Source: Paenibacillus urinalis (GTDB lineage Bacteria; Bacillota; Bacilli; Paenibacillales; Paenibacillaceae). Taken from it: 64,000 nt of DNA. Numbering within the stretch: position 1 is the stretch's first letter; every line of letters starts with the position of its first letter. The stretch spans positions 1,307,501 to 1,371,500 of the forward strand of contig NZ_CP118108.1 of the NCBI RefSeq assembly GCF_028747985.1, written 5' to 3'. The notes below the pieces were generated by a model that saw only the letters and a program-made list of their open reading frames with translations, ran no database searches and had not been told where the DNA came from. The position numbers were made by a program, and so were the translations under genes. This document shows positions 17,465 through 26,407 of the stretch, piece after piece.

Positions 17465-18662
17465 TTATAGATTCCTCCTTCGTTGCAGACACTTCTCCGC
17501 CGAGCGCTCCGAGGAGTGCGCCTCTTACAATCACGCCTTCCAATCTTCCGTTCTCATTAACGACGGCAAGGGGAACCTTCGCAGAGCTCGTAATTTCGAA
17601 CAGTTCATTCATTAGCGTTTCCGGCGGTACTTGAGGTCCATCGGTGATCAGAATATCCTGAATGGTTTGTCCATCCTTCGATGCGCGGGAAGCATCCTCA
17701 GCTGTGATCACGCCAAGCAGCTTCTTCGAACGGTCAATAACGAATAGGTTGGATATCCCTCTTTCACGCATCAGCTCAAGAGCAACACGAGGTCCGCGGT
17801 CCAGCGTAATGGTTTCTGGTCTGCGCATGACATGAGCAGCAGTCAGAACCTTCGACAGATCCACATCCTCCACAAATCGTGCGACGAATGAGTTCGCCGG
17901 CTGAATCATGATTTCTTCCGGTGTTCCAATCTGTTCTACTGCACCGTCTTTCATCAGTGCAATGCGGTCTCCGATGCGGAGCGCTTCATCCAGATCATGT
18001 GTAATGAAGACAATGGTCTTCTTCATCCGATCCTGCAGCTCGAGCAGCTCGTCCTGCATATCACGGCGAATCAGAGGGTCAAGCGCACTGAAGGCTTCAT
18101 CCATGAGCATGACTTCAGGATCGTTAGCCAGTGCTCTGGCGAGACCCACACGCTGCTGCATACCACCACTCAGCTCACTTGGTAGCTTGTCCTCCCAGCC
18201 TTTGAGACCGACAAGCGCCAAAGCTTCTTTTGCTTTTTCGGTACGAATGGATTTATCCACTTTTTGAATTTCAAGTCCATATTCTACGTTATCCAGCACC
18301 GTACGGTGCGGCAGAAGCGCAAAGCTCTGGAACACCATGCTGATCGTTTTTCTTCTCACTTCACGGAGCTGTTCTTTGTTCATCTTGCGAAGATCCTTGC
18401 CATGAACAAGAATTTCGCCGGAGGTGGGTTCAATCAAGCGATTTAGCATTCGCACCAGAGTAGACTTTCCGCTTCCGGACAAGCCCATAATCACAAAGAT
18501 TTCTCCCTGCTTAATTTCCATATTGACTTGGTTCACACCAACCGTGATTCCTTTTTCTGTGGCCAGCCGTTTCTTGTCCCAGCCTTGACTGAGCAGCTTT
18601 GCGCCCTCGCTTGCGCCGGGACCAAACAGCTTGCTGACGTTTCTGACTTCCAGAATGGTCAT
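17457..18662 (-). CDS. opuAA-like: Glycine betaine/proline ABC transporter ATP-binding protein
   Basis: 401 residues. Walker A GLSGSGKST is near 59-67, signature LSGGMQQRVGLARAL near 163-177 and Walker B VMLMDEAFSALDP near 182-194, then ITHDLDEALRIGDRI. The C-terminal third (about 270-385) carries two CBS domains, which in OpuA sense ionic strength. The N-terminal insert before Walker A, with the GASEGAKLLSQGWDKK stretch, is typical of ProV/OpuAA. It is the first gene of the two-gene operon and lies divergent to a GbsR-like regulator. Confidence 0.9.
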   Translation of the reverse strand: MTILEVRNVSKLFGPGASEGAKLLSQGWDKKRLATEKGITVGVNQVNMEIKQGEIFVIMGLSGSGKSTLVRMLNRLIEPTSGEILVHGKDLRKMNKEQLREVRRKTISMVFQSFALLPHRTVLDNVEYGLEIQKVDKSIRTEKAKEALALVGLKGWEDKLPSELSGGMQQRVGLARALANDPEVMLMDEAFSALDPLIRRDMQDELLELQDRMKKTIVFITHDLDEALRIGDRIALMKDGAVEQIGTPEEIMIQPANSFVARFVEDVDLSKVLTAAHVMRRPETITLDRGPRVALELMRERGISNLFVIDRSKKLLGVITAEDASRASKDGQTIQDILITDGPQVPPETLMNELFEITSSAKVPLAVVNENGRLEGVIVRGALLGALGGEVSATKEESINA

Positions 18663-18741
18663 AGGTACACTCCTTTATTTATAGCTTGGCAGAGCGGATG
18701 TACACTCTGTGAAGCTTGTATTCTGAACATAAGCCTTTGCC

Positions 18742-18770
18742 AGTGTAACAAATAAAATGTATAATTTCAA
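18742..18770 (-). promoter_or_regulatory. Predicted opuA promoter
   Basis: On the minus strand TTGAAA (complement of 18765-18770) and TACACT (complement of 18742-18747) are separated by 17 bases, about 80-100 bases upstream of the ATPase start codon. Confidence 0.55.
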
Positions 18771-18793
18771 ACGAACATTCAGAACGTAAAGTA

Positions 18794-18813
18794 TGTACAG
18801 AAAAAACTGTACA
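18794..18813. promoter_or_regulatory. Perfect palindrome TGTACAG-N6-CTGTACA in the opuA-gbsR intergenic region
   Basis: A 7-bp perfect inverted repeat around AAAAAA lies 24 bases upstream of the predicted opuA -35 box. It is the best operator candidate in the 373-base gap (18663-19035) between opuA and the divergent regulator gene; the rest of the gap is AT-rich and shows no gene. Confidence 0.5.
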
Positions 18814-19035
18814 AAGTTTAGAGTGCTGTCACATCAAGGTTTAACGTTATTTTTTGATGCCGATCTAGGGCTGTAGTTTCTTTACTTTTGATGATGCTTT
18901 TTCTAAAATAGATCATGTTATGTTTAGGTGCCTATATTTTGTCCTGAATGGATTCAGTTTATGTCGGTGTGAGATAAGACCTCTTATCTTGACTTTTTTT
19001 TAATACCTGACGATTTAGAATGGGAGGTTGCAAGC

Positions 19036-19599
19036 ATGAGCTTGGACCAATTAAATGAACAGCAGCAAGACAAACTAATGAATATTCGCAAGCGCGTAAT
19101 CCAAACCGTTGGTAAAAATATGGACTTGTATGGACTCAGCTCCTCTTCCGGACATTTATATGGACTGCTTTTTTTTGCCGATAAGCCGATGACGCTGGAT
19201 GATATGGGACGAGAGATGGAAATGAGCAAGACCAGCATGAGTACAGGCGTACGTAATCTCCTTGATATGAAGATGGTCAATAAGGTATGGAGCAAGGGGT
19301 CCCGCAAAGATCAATATGAAGTTGAATACGACTGGCATCAGACGTTTACGGACTATTTTGCGATCAAATGGAGAAAGGCAGCGGAGAGTAATCTGCTCTC
19401 TTTCAAGAAAGCCATTGAAGAGATTGAGCGCATGCTGAGAGCGTATCAGGATGACGAGCCTCTGAAGGAGGTCCTCGTTCAGGATATGGAGAAGATGAAG
19501 GCGGCTGTGGCTTATTACAAGTGGCTGAATCGTCTCATTGATACGATGGAATCGGAAAAAATCTTTGAACTGGTCCCCAAGGAAGAAGATCTCGAGTAG
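19036..19599 (+). CDS. GbsR/OpcR-like MarR-type transcriptional regulator
   Basis: 187 residues with a winged-helix domain in the GbsR pattern: LYGLSSSSGHLYGLLFF, then PMTLDDMGREMEMSKTSMSTGVRNLLDMKMV as helix-turn-helix and wing. The C-terminal half is helical. In Bacillus GbsR is a choline sensor and OpcR controls opuC; both act on betaine import or synthesis genes. Divergence from the opuA operon makes that operon its likely target. GGGAGGT at about 19021 precedes the ATG, and a terminator follows at 19622. Confidence 0.85.
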   Translation: MSLDQLNEQQQDKLMNIRKRVIQTVGKNMDLYGLSSSSGHLYGLLFFADKPMTLDDMGREMEMSKTSMSTGVRNLLDMKMVNKVWSKGSRKDQYEVEYDWHQTFTDYFAIKWRKAAESNLLSFKKAIEEIERMLRAYQDDEPLKEVLVQDMEKMKAAVAYYKWLNRLIDTMESEKIFELVPKEEDLE

Positions 19600-19621
19600 C
19601 CCTATGCAGCACAGCATTTGT

Positions 19622-19646
19622 AGAGCCCTAAATGGGCTCTTTTTTA
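19622..19646 (+). terminator. Terminator after the GbsR-like gene
   Basis: AGAGCCC-TAAAT-GGGCTCT followed by TTTTTT. Confidence 0.85.
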
Positions 19647-19789
19647 TGGAATTATTTCCTTCAAACAACAGATTTCTAGGCCTAAAAAATATGTTTTGTT
19701 ATGCTTGTCAGGCCAGTCTGCATAAATCGAACAAGTCCCTCATAGACATGTATCAATCAGTTGAAATCAGTGTTAAAGGGGATGATGTC

Positions 19790-21028
19790 ATGCGCCGGAT
19801 ATCATGGGTTCTAGCCATGGTTCTGTGCTTTTCAGGTCTGCTTGCGGCTTGTGGACCAAAGGATGCAGATTCAGTAGTAAAGGATTTGAACGAAGTCGTG
19901 GGTGGTCTTGAGAGTTATCAGGGATCAGGTGTAATGACCCTCTATTCAGGAGAGACGCCTCAGGAGTACAAAGTTGAAGTATGGCACCAAAAGCCTTCGT
20001 ATTACCGTATTGCGCTGACGAATGCCAAGAAGGACATCACTCAGATCGTCCTGCGTAATGATGATGGTGTATTTGTCCTCACTCCTAGTCTGAACAAGAG
20101 CTTCCGCTTCCAAAGCGACTGGCCGGATAACCAGGGTCAAGTGTATCTGTATGAAACACTGGTTCGCAGCATTATTGGAGACAACACACGTCAGTTTGTC
20201 GATGAGGAAGAGAGCTATGTTTTTGAAGTCGCTGCCAACTACAATACCCATTCCCTTGTGCGCCAAAAAATTTGGCTGAACAAAGCGGACTATGCTCCTA
20301 AGCAGGTATCTGTATCCGATGCCAATGCGAAGGTTGTAGTGGATGTGAAGTTTGACAACTTCGAGTTCGGTACGAAGTTCGAGAAAGAAGCCTTTGATAT
20401 GCAGAAGAATATGTCCGTAAATACAGGTGAAGGCCAAGCACCTGCCGAAGGTACAATTACCGAGCCAAGCGGCAGCGAGAGTGGCGAAACCGTTCCGCAA
20501 GTGAATGAGGAGGTTACAACACCGGAAGACAATGCGGGGGAGACAGACCCAGGAACTGAATCAGGAACTCCAGAGGCGAATGCTCCGGGTGCTGAGGTGA
20601 ACAACGAACAAGCTCCTGCGGATGATGCAGCAGAGTCACCTGAAGCTACAGATGAAACAACAGGTGCCATCGACATTCCTGAGCTTGGAGACTTCGGCGT
20701 AATTGAGCCTACCTATCTGCCGGAAGGTGTTGATTTCAAAGGCGAGCCGACCATTATGGAGACAGAGGACGATTACGCGGTTATGCTTCGATTCGAAGGA
20801 ACATATAATTACACTATTATAGAAGCAAGACCTCAGGACCGTGCATCATCCTATGCGGTAACGAGTCCGGTCGATCTCGGATTCACAATCGGGATGATTA
20901 CAACCGAGCTGCCGAGAACACTGACCTGGTTTGATGAGGGTATGGAATACAGAATTACAAGCGATGATCTGCCGGAATCCGAAATGGTAAAAATCGCTGC
21001 TTCAATGCAGGATCAAACGGGTAAATAA
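19790..21028 (+). CDS. ydcC: YdcC-like LolA-fold lipoprotein with C-terminal DUF4367-type domain
   Basis: 412 residues from ATG 19790 after AAAGGGGATG; the frame is open further upstream but without a better start. A signal peptide ends in a lipobox with Cys near 21 (GLLAAC). Residues about 30-215 resemble the LolA-like outer-membrane-lipoprotein-carrier fold found in Gram-positive YdcC proteins. An acidic, Pro/Glu/Thr-rich linker (about 220-300) leads to a second domain (about 305-410) resembling DUF4367. The position directly before alr-mazE-mazF matches the Bacillus subtilis order, which supports the name. Its molecular function is unclear. Confidence 0.75.
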   Translation: MRRISWVLAMVLCFSGLLAACGPKDADSVVKDLNEVVGGLESYQGSGVMTLYSGETPQEYKVEVWHQKPSYYRIALTNAKKDITQIVLRNDDGVFVLTPSLNKSFRFQSDWPDNQGQVYLYETLVRSIIGDNTRQFVDEEESYVFEVAANYNTHSLVRQKIWLNKADYAPKQVSVSDANAKVVVDVKFDNFEFGTKFEKEAFDMQKNMSVNTGEGQAPAEGTITEPSGSESGETVPQVNEEVTTPEDNAGETDPGTESGTPEANAPGAEVNNEQAPADDAAESPEATDETTGAIDIPELGDFGVIEPTYLPEGVDFKGEPTIMETEDDYAVMLRFEGTYNYTIIEARPQDRASSYAVTSPVDLGFTIGMITTELPRTLTWFDEGMEYRITSDDLPESEMVKIAASMQDQTGK

Positions 21029-21366
21029 TTATGCTGCTTCTGCGTAATTACTGAGAACCAAAACATCTATAGGTAATATAATAAATCAAGCCGTTATTTA
21101 TGGAAGTCTTCCGTAAAATAACGGCTGTTCTCCTCTTTGTGGACGGAATTGACTGTTACTGGAAGATTGAGTCATGGAAATAATATAACGATGCGAAAAT
21201 AACTCCAGTATTTTTATCTGCGGAAGTATTGGGTATGTTATGAGTATATCTTCTTTTTTTAAGGTTCCAAAATTAGAAACACCTGTATTTGACAGCGGTC
21301 CCCCTGTTTTATACGATAAGACTTATTGCTGTAGTGGATAATGTAAATCAGGGAAGGTGACTGCGG
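21029..21366 (+). other. Gap ydcC-alr with a stem-loop
   Basis: AGCCGTTATTT (from 21090) pairs with AAATAACGGCT (to 21126) and forms a terminator-like hairpin with a weak T-tract, probably ending ydcC. The remainder is AT-rich and should hold the alr promoter; no gene or further motif was recognised. Confidence 0.5.
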
Positions 21367-22563
21367 GTGCAAGGACAGTATCGCCCGACCCAAGCTGAAA
21401 TCAACTTGGATCATTTAAGACATAATGTGGATTGTTTTCGTAAAGCATTGCCAGAAGGTGTGCTCTTCAGTGCATGTGTGAAGGCTAACGCCTATGGCCA
21501 TGGAGCAGTGGAAATTGCAAAAGAGCTGGAACGGCTGGATGTGGACTATCTGAATGTTGCCTTTCTGGATGAAGCGCTTGAGCTGAGACAGGCAGGTGTT
21601 CGCTCTCCGATTCTGGTACTGGGATATACACCGCCGGAAGGTATTGAGGTTGCTTACAAGCATCAAATTACGGTTACAGTGTTTAGTGAAGAGGTGCTGC
21701 AGAGTATTGAAGCTCTCGAACCTTTCGCAATGGATGATCATCAGGACATCTCTTTGAAAGTCCATCTTAAGATTGATAGTGGAATGGGACGACTAGGTGT
21801 CATCACAGCGAAAGATGCTGAGCATTATGCTCAGCGATTGAAACGATTGTCTTATGTCATGCTTGAAGGGGTATATACCCATTTTGCCAAGGCAGACGAA
21901 GAGGATAAAGCCTATACACTTATACAGTACCAACGATTTATGGATGTGGTGAGTGCACTGCGAAATCAGGGCTACAGCATCCCGATCATACATACGGGAA
22001 ATAGTGCAGCTGCGATTGATACACCGACGCTGAGTCTGGATATGGTTCGGGTGGGCATCAGCCTGTACGGACTATATCCGTCAGCCGAGGTTGATCATGA
22101 TGCGGTTCACTTGCTCCCAGTGCTGACACTTACGACAAAGATAGTATACGTAAAAGAGGTTCCTGAACATTGGGGTATAAGTTATGGAACAAGATACTAC
22201 TCGTCAAAGGACGAGAAGATTGGAACCTTGCCTATCGGCTATGCAGACGGTTTCTCACGAATGCTCGGCGGTAAGGTTGAAGTATTAGTACGCGGACGCC
22301 GCGTTCCAGTCGTTGGTACGATCTGCATGGATCAGTGTATGGTGTCATTACAATCGTTAAATGAAGAACAGGAAGATATCAAAGCAGGTGAAGAGGTTGT
22401 TATCATCGGTCAGCAGATGGGCAGTACCATTAGTGCCGACGAACTGGCCTCCAAGCTGGGTACCATTAACTATGAAGTGATCTGTATGCTGGCGAATCGT
22501 ATTCCGCGTGTGTACATGAGGTCCGGTCAAGTCATATCTCGAGTAAACTCTCTCTTATCCTAA
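21367..22563 (+). CDS. alr: Alanine racemase
   Basis: 398 residues, start GTG 21367 behind GGAAGGTG. The PLP lysine is K39 in ACVKANAYGHG, the motif of fold-type III racemases. The second catalytic residue is the Tyr in WGISYGTRY near 265. It converts L-Ala to D-Ala for peptidoglycan. Length and motif order match full-length Alr. It is followed by the mazE-mazF pair in the conserved Bacillus arrangement. Confidence 0.95.
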   Translation: MQGQYRPTQAEINLDHLRHNVDCFRKALPEGVLFSACVKANAYGHGAVEIAKELERLDVDYLNVAFLDEALELRQAGVRSPILVLGYTPPEGIEVAYKHQITVTVFSEEVLQSIEALEPFAMDDHQDISLKVHLKIDSGMGRLGVITAKDAEHYAQRLKRLSYVMLEGVYTHFAKADEEDKAYTLIQYQRFMDVVSALRNQGYSIPIIHTGNSAAAIDTPTLSLDMVRVGISLYGLYPSAEVDHDAVHLLPVLTLTTKIVYVKEVPEHWGISYGTRYYSSKDEKIGTLPIGYADGFSRMLGGKVEVLVRGRRVPVVGTICMDQCMVSLQSLNEEQEDIKAGEEVVIIGQQMGSTISADELASKLGTINYEVICMLANRIPRVYMRSGQVISRVNSLLS

Positions 22564-22790
22564 AATTTTCCGGAAATTTTTCGCTTTTGAAAAGAGGATT
22601 TTCGTCTAATGTCCGCGAAAAGTGTAGTTATTCGCAAAATGGATGATGTACGTATGATATCATACCGTTTATAATGAGTAATGCATAGTTGATATACGCG
22701 GGGCATATATATCCTCTTGTATAAATTTCCTTAAATAACGTTATACTGTTTCACAGTGGCGTAAGGTTTTGTGTGGGGGTGGAAGAGAAC

Positions 22791-23072
22791 TTGACCAATG
22801 TACAGAACACCAAACGGATTATGATTAGTTTGCCGGATCATCTCTTACAGGAAGTAGATGGTATTGTAGCAATGGAGAATTCGAACCGCAGTGAATTCAT
22901 CAGGCAAGCCATGAAGCTGTACTTAAACGAACGGAAGAAGCGTTATATCCGGGAGTCAATGCAGCGAGGCTACATGGAAATGGCCAAGATTAATTTGACC
23001 ATGGCTTCTGAAGCTTTTCACGCGGAGGATGATGCAGACAGCACTCTGGGCCGCTTAGTGAGCGGGGTGTAA
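22791..23072 (+). CDS. ndoAI: Antitoxin MazE/NdoAI (EndoAI), ribbon-helix-helix
   Basis: 93 residues if TTG 22791 is the start: GGGGGTGG (22775-22782) lies 8 bases before it and the resulting N-terminus MTNVQNTKRIMISLPDHLL fits the family; GTG codons at 22773 and 22782 would overlap the ribosome binding site. The ribbon-helix-helix fold is seen in KRIMISLPDHLL plus NRSEFIRQAMKLYL. The C-terminal helix binds and blocks MazF. The toxin gene begins 3 bases after the stop codon. Confidence 0.9.
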   Translation: MTNVQNTKRIMISLPDHLLQEVDGIVAMENSNRSEFIRQAMKLYLNERKKRYIRESMQRGYMEMAKINLTMASEAFHAEDDADSTLGRLVSGV

Positions 23073-23075
23073 ACA

Positions 23076-23426
23076 TTGATCGTTAAACGCGGCGACGTTT
23101 TTTTTGCGGATCTTTCACCCGTTGTCGGTTCCGAGCAAGGGGGAGTCAGACCGGTGCTTGTGATCCAGAATGATATTGGCAACCGTTTCAGTCCTACTTG
23201 TATCGTTGCGGCCATCACGGCTCAGATTCAGAAGGCGAAGCTGCCGACCCACGTGGAAATTGATGCAGAACTGCACGGTTTTGATCGGGATTCTGTTGTG
23301 TTGCTCGAACAGATTAGAACGATTGACAAACAGCGTCTGACTGACAAGATTACGCATTTAGATGATGATACGATGAAGCTTGTGGGTGAAGCTCTACAGA
23401 TCAGTCTGGGATTAATTGATTTCTAA
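23076..23426 (+). CDS. ndoA: mRNA interferase MazF/NdoA (EndoA toxin)
   Basis: 116 residues, start TTG 23076, preceded by AGCGGGGTG at the end of the antitoxin gene. [22 protein letters not shown] is the active-site strand-loop of EndoA, with the conserved Arg in the adjacent GVRPVLV. The enzyme cuts mRNA at short U-rich motifs in Bacillus. Full length and intact. Both toxin and antitoxin use TTG starts. A strong terminator at 23440 ends the alr-mazEF unit. Confidence 0.95.
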   Translation: MIVKRGDVFFADLSPVVGSEQGGVRPVLVIQNDIGNRFSPTCIVAAITAQIQKAKLPTHVEIDAELHGFDRDSVVLLEQIRTIDKQRLTDKITHLDDDTMKLVGEALQISLGLIDF

Positions 23427-23439
23427 TTGCTGTTCGAGT

Positions 23440-23483
23440 AAAGAGAGTGCATGGTCTTATATAGGCCGTGCACTCTCTTTTTT
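23440..23483 (+). terminator. Terminator after ndoA
   Basis: AAGAGAGTGCA..GG pairs with CC..TGCACTCTCTT, followed by TTTTT. Confidence 0.85.
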
Positions 23484-23685
23484 AGGTTATAATAACGGGA
23501 TTGGTACTTTTTTTGGCTGAAACCGCTAACAAGAGACGAAGATAATTCATTGCATTCCGCTCTAGAGAAATCTATACTGATGAGAGAAAAAAATAAAAAG
23601 ATGTCTCATGTTGTTGAAAGCGCTGTTATTTATCTTGCGAGTGATCGCGGATAAGCTGGAAACAGAGGAGACCATGGAGGGAAAT

Positions 23686-25875
23686 ATGGGGATTTTCTAT
23701 ACCGAGGAAAAGCGATTATTTCATCTGCAAACCGTAGAAGCAAGTTATGTATTTCAAGTCATGCCTACAGGACATTTGACCCATCTGTATTATGGAAAAA
23801 AACTAAGACACGGTGACTTAAGCTGGCTTCAGGTGCGTCAGGAGCGCTCCTCCTTCAGCCCAAATCCAGTGCCTGAGGACCGGACGATATCTTTTGATAC
23901 ACTGCCGCAGGAATATCCGGTATATGGTACGAGTGACTTTAGAAATCCGGCACTTCAATTGAAACAAGAAAACGGTTCCACAGTAACCGAGTTCTTATAT
24001 ACAGGCCACAGCATTGTGCGCGGAAAGCCGCAGCTAGAAGGTCTTCCGCAGACTTATATAGAGCAAGAGGATGAAGCAGATACGCTCATTATTCAGCTGG
24101 AGGATGCGGTTGCTGGAATCAAGCTTGAGCTTAGCTATACTGCTTATAATCATTATAATGCGATTACCCGATCTGCCCGGATTACCAATACAGGAGCTGC
24201 GACCAGTGAAATTTTGCGTGCACTGAGCTCAAGCGTTGATTTTCCTCATGCGGATTATGAGTGGCTTCAATTATCAGGTGCTTGGGTCAGGGAGCGGGAA
24301 ATGATCCGCAAGCCGCTGACAGTGGGCACACAAAGTGTCGAAAGCCGCCGCGGATCGAGTTCACATCAGCAGAATCCATTTGCAGCGCTTCTTACGCCTG
24401 GGGCAACGGAAGTATCCGGTGAAGTGTTTGGCTTCAGCCTTGTGTATAGTGGAAGCTTCGTAGCAGCTGCAGAAGTGGATCAGTTCAAGACGACGAGATT
24501 GTCCCTTGGTATCAATCCATTTGAGTTCGGGTGGCAGCTCACACCAGGAGAATCGTTCCAAACACCAGAAGTCGTTATGGTATATTCCGATCAGGGTCTT
24601 GGCGGCATGTCACGCAGCTACCATGCCTTGTATCGGGAGAGATTGGCCCGTGGGAAATTCAGAGATCAGCAGCGTCCAATTCTGGTCAACAACTGGGAAG
24701 CGACGTATTTCAACTTCAATGCGGACAAGATCGAGAGTATTGCAGCAGCCGGCAAAGAGCTGGGCATTGAACTATTTGTTCTTGATGACGGCTGGTTCGG
24801 TCATCGTGACAGCGATAACTCTTCGCTGGGAGACTGGGTTGTCGACAAGAAGAAGCTGCCAGATGGACTTGATAATCTAGTGAAACGTGTGACGGATACC
24901 GGAATGCAGTTTGGTCTGTGGTTCGAGCCGGAGATGATCTCACCGGACAGCGAATTGTATAAGGCACATCCGGACTGGTGTCTGCATGTTCCGGACAGAC
25001 GCCGGACAGAGGGCAGACAGCAGCTCGTGCTCGATATGTCACGCAAGGATGTACAGGATGAAATCGTTCGTATGATTACAGACATTTTATCAAGTGCACC
25101 AATTACTTATGTGAAGTGGGATATGAACCGGAATATGACCGAGATTGGTTCTGCACAGCTGCCTGCGGAGAGACAGAAGGAGACGGCACATCGTTATATG
25201 CTGGGTCTGTATGATGTGATGGAACGCATCACCTCTCAATTCCCTGACATTCTGTTTGAGAGCTGCTCCGGCGGCGGCGGGCGTTTCGATCCAGGGATGC
25301 TGTACTACATGCCTCAGACCTGGACGAGCGACAATACGGATGCGGTGTCTCGCCTTCGCATTCAATATGGTACAAGCCTTGTTTATCCGGTCAGTGCGAT
25401 GGCTTCACACATCTCGGCAGTACCTAACCACCAGGTAGAACGTACAACTTCCCTTGAGACTCGCGGTAATGTCGCAATGTCCGGGAATTTTGGTTATGAG
25501 CTGGATCTGACCAAGTTCACAGATGAGGAGAAGTCCGTTGTAGCTGCGCAGGTTGAACTCTATAAGGAAATCCGTGAGCTTGTGCAATTCGGTGTATTCT
25601 ACCGGCTCTTAAGTCCGTTTGAAGGCAATGAAACCGCTTGGATGTTCGTATCACCAGACGGCGTGGATGTCGCTGTTTTCTACTTCCGTGTTCTTGCAGA
25701 GCCTAATGCTCCGCTCGCCCGTCTCAAGCTGACCGGTTTGGATCCAGATCGTGACTATGCCCTCGTTAATGGAGATGGTGTATACAGTGGAGACGCGCTG
25801 ATGTATGCAGGTATTTCGGTGGGAAGCAAGAAGGGTGACTTCCACAGCGAGCTTCATCGGTTCAAGAGAGTGTAA
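23686..25875 (+). CDS. Alpha-galactosidase, GH36
   Basis: 729 residues from ATG 23686, behind GGAGGG; an in-frame ATG at 23608 would add an atypical hydrophobic stretch and has no ribosome binding site. The N-terminal beta-supersandwich (about 1-320) is followed by the (beta/alpha)8 barrel. The nucleophile Asp lies in YVKWDMNRNMTE and the acid/base Asp in TWTSDNTDA; ESCSGGGGRFD is the substrate-binding loop. No signal peptide, so it acts on imported raffinose-type sugars. It occupies the place where Bacillus subtilis has the sigB operon. Single-gene unit with its own terminator. Confidence 0.92.
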   Translation: MGIFYTEEKRLFHLQTVEASYVFQVMPTGHLTHLYYGKKLRHGDLSWLQVRQERSSFSPNPVPEDRTISFDTLPQEYPVYGTSDFRNPALQLKQENGSTVTEFLYTGHSIVRGKPQLEGLPQTYIEQEDEADTLIIQLEDAVAGIKLELSYTAYNHYNAITRSARITNTGAATSEILRALSSSVDFPHADYEWLQLSGAWVREREMIRKPLTVGTQSVESRRGSSSHQQNPFAALLTPGATEVSGEVFGFSLVYSGSFVAAAEVDQFKTTRLSLGINPFEFGWQLTPGESFQTPEVVMVYSDQGLGGMSRSYHALYRERLARGKFRDQQRPILVNNWEATYFNFNADKIESIAAAGKELGIELFVLDDGWFGHRDSDNSSLGDWVVDKKKLPDGLDNLVKRVTDTGMQFGLWFEPEMISPDSELYKAHPDWCLHVPDRRRTEGRQQLVLDMSRKDVQDEIVRMITDILSSAPITYVKWDMNRNMTEIGSAQLPAERQKETAHRYMLGLYDVMERITSQFPDILFESCSGGGGRFDPGMLYYMPQTWTSDNTDAVSRLRIQYGTSLVYPVSAMASHISAVPNHQVERTTSLETRGNVAMSGNFGYELDLTKFTDEEKSVVAAQVELYKEIRELVQFGVFYRLLSPFEGNETAWMFVSPDGVDVAVFYFRVLAEPNAPLARLKLTGLDPDRDYALVNGDGVYSGDALMYAGISVGSKKGDFHSELHRFKRV

Positions 25876-25891
25876 AACTTAATATTAAGTC

Positions 25892-25937
25892 AGACCGTTT
25901 TGGCCCTCACTGAAGTGGCCGAAACGGTCTTTTTTTG
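25892..25937 (+). terminator. Terminator after the alpha-galactosidase gene
   Basis: AGACCGTTTTGGCC pairs with GGCCGAAACGGTCT, followed by TTTTTTT. Confidence 0.85.
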
Positions 25938-26189
25938 TATTGAAAAGGGGTGGAAAGCAGGTCAGATGTGGAAATTAAGGTCAAGTTCTGTGATAATAAA
26001 GTATCATCATTCTTTAACGGATGATAAAATAATCATTTTAAACCGAAAAATATAGAGAATGAAGCGGTGCACAAACCGACTTCTACTAACCACAGGATTT
26101 ATACAAAATCCTTAACCTAAAAAATATGTGCAGTTTACAAATAAAAATTGGACGGTGCGATATTTTTTGGAGGATGCATCAGCATTAAC

Positions 26190-26362
26190 GGAGCGCTGCG
26201 GAGCAGGTGAGAATGGACTGGAGAAGCGAATGCGTTCGCCTTTGTTCTTAGAGTTGAACCTTGTCAGGTCTTATTAAATCGTATAACTCTAAGAACAACA
26301 GCGATTGGAAGACCATACTCACAGGCGCAGCATTAAGCTTCGTAGTTTGCTCTAGCGCCTCC
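26190..26362 (+). repeat. Structured intergenic element upstream of tex
   Basis: This stretch is dense in inverted repeats. A small hairpin GCGAA-TGCG-TTCGC starts near 26226. A perfect 14-bp pair TTGTTCTTAGAGTT (26242-26255) / AACTCTAAGAACAA (26285-26298) encloses a 29-nt loop with its own ACCT/AGGT. AGGCGC (26323-26328) pairs with GCGCCT (26355-26360), and GGAGCGCT near 26190 can pair with AGCGCCTCC near 26354 as a closing stem. No T-tract follows. I believe similar elements are dispersed in Paenibacillus genomes, but that is memory, not a search result. The flanking part of the gap (25938-26189) shows an AT-rich region with one weak hairpin and no gene. Confidence 0.55.
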
Positions 26363-26407
26363 AATTCAAGATCGCCCCAGGTAATCCTACAGGAAAGAGG
26401 GATTTTT

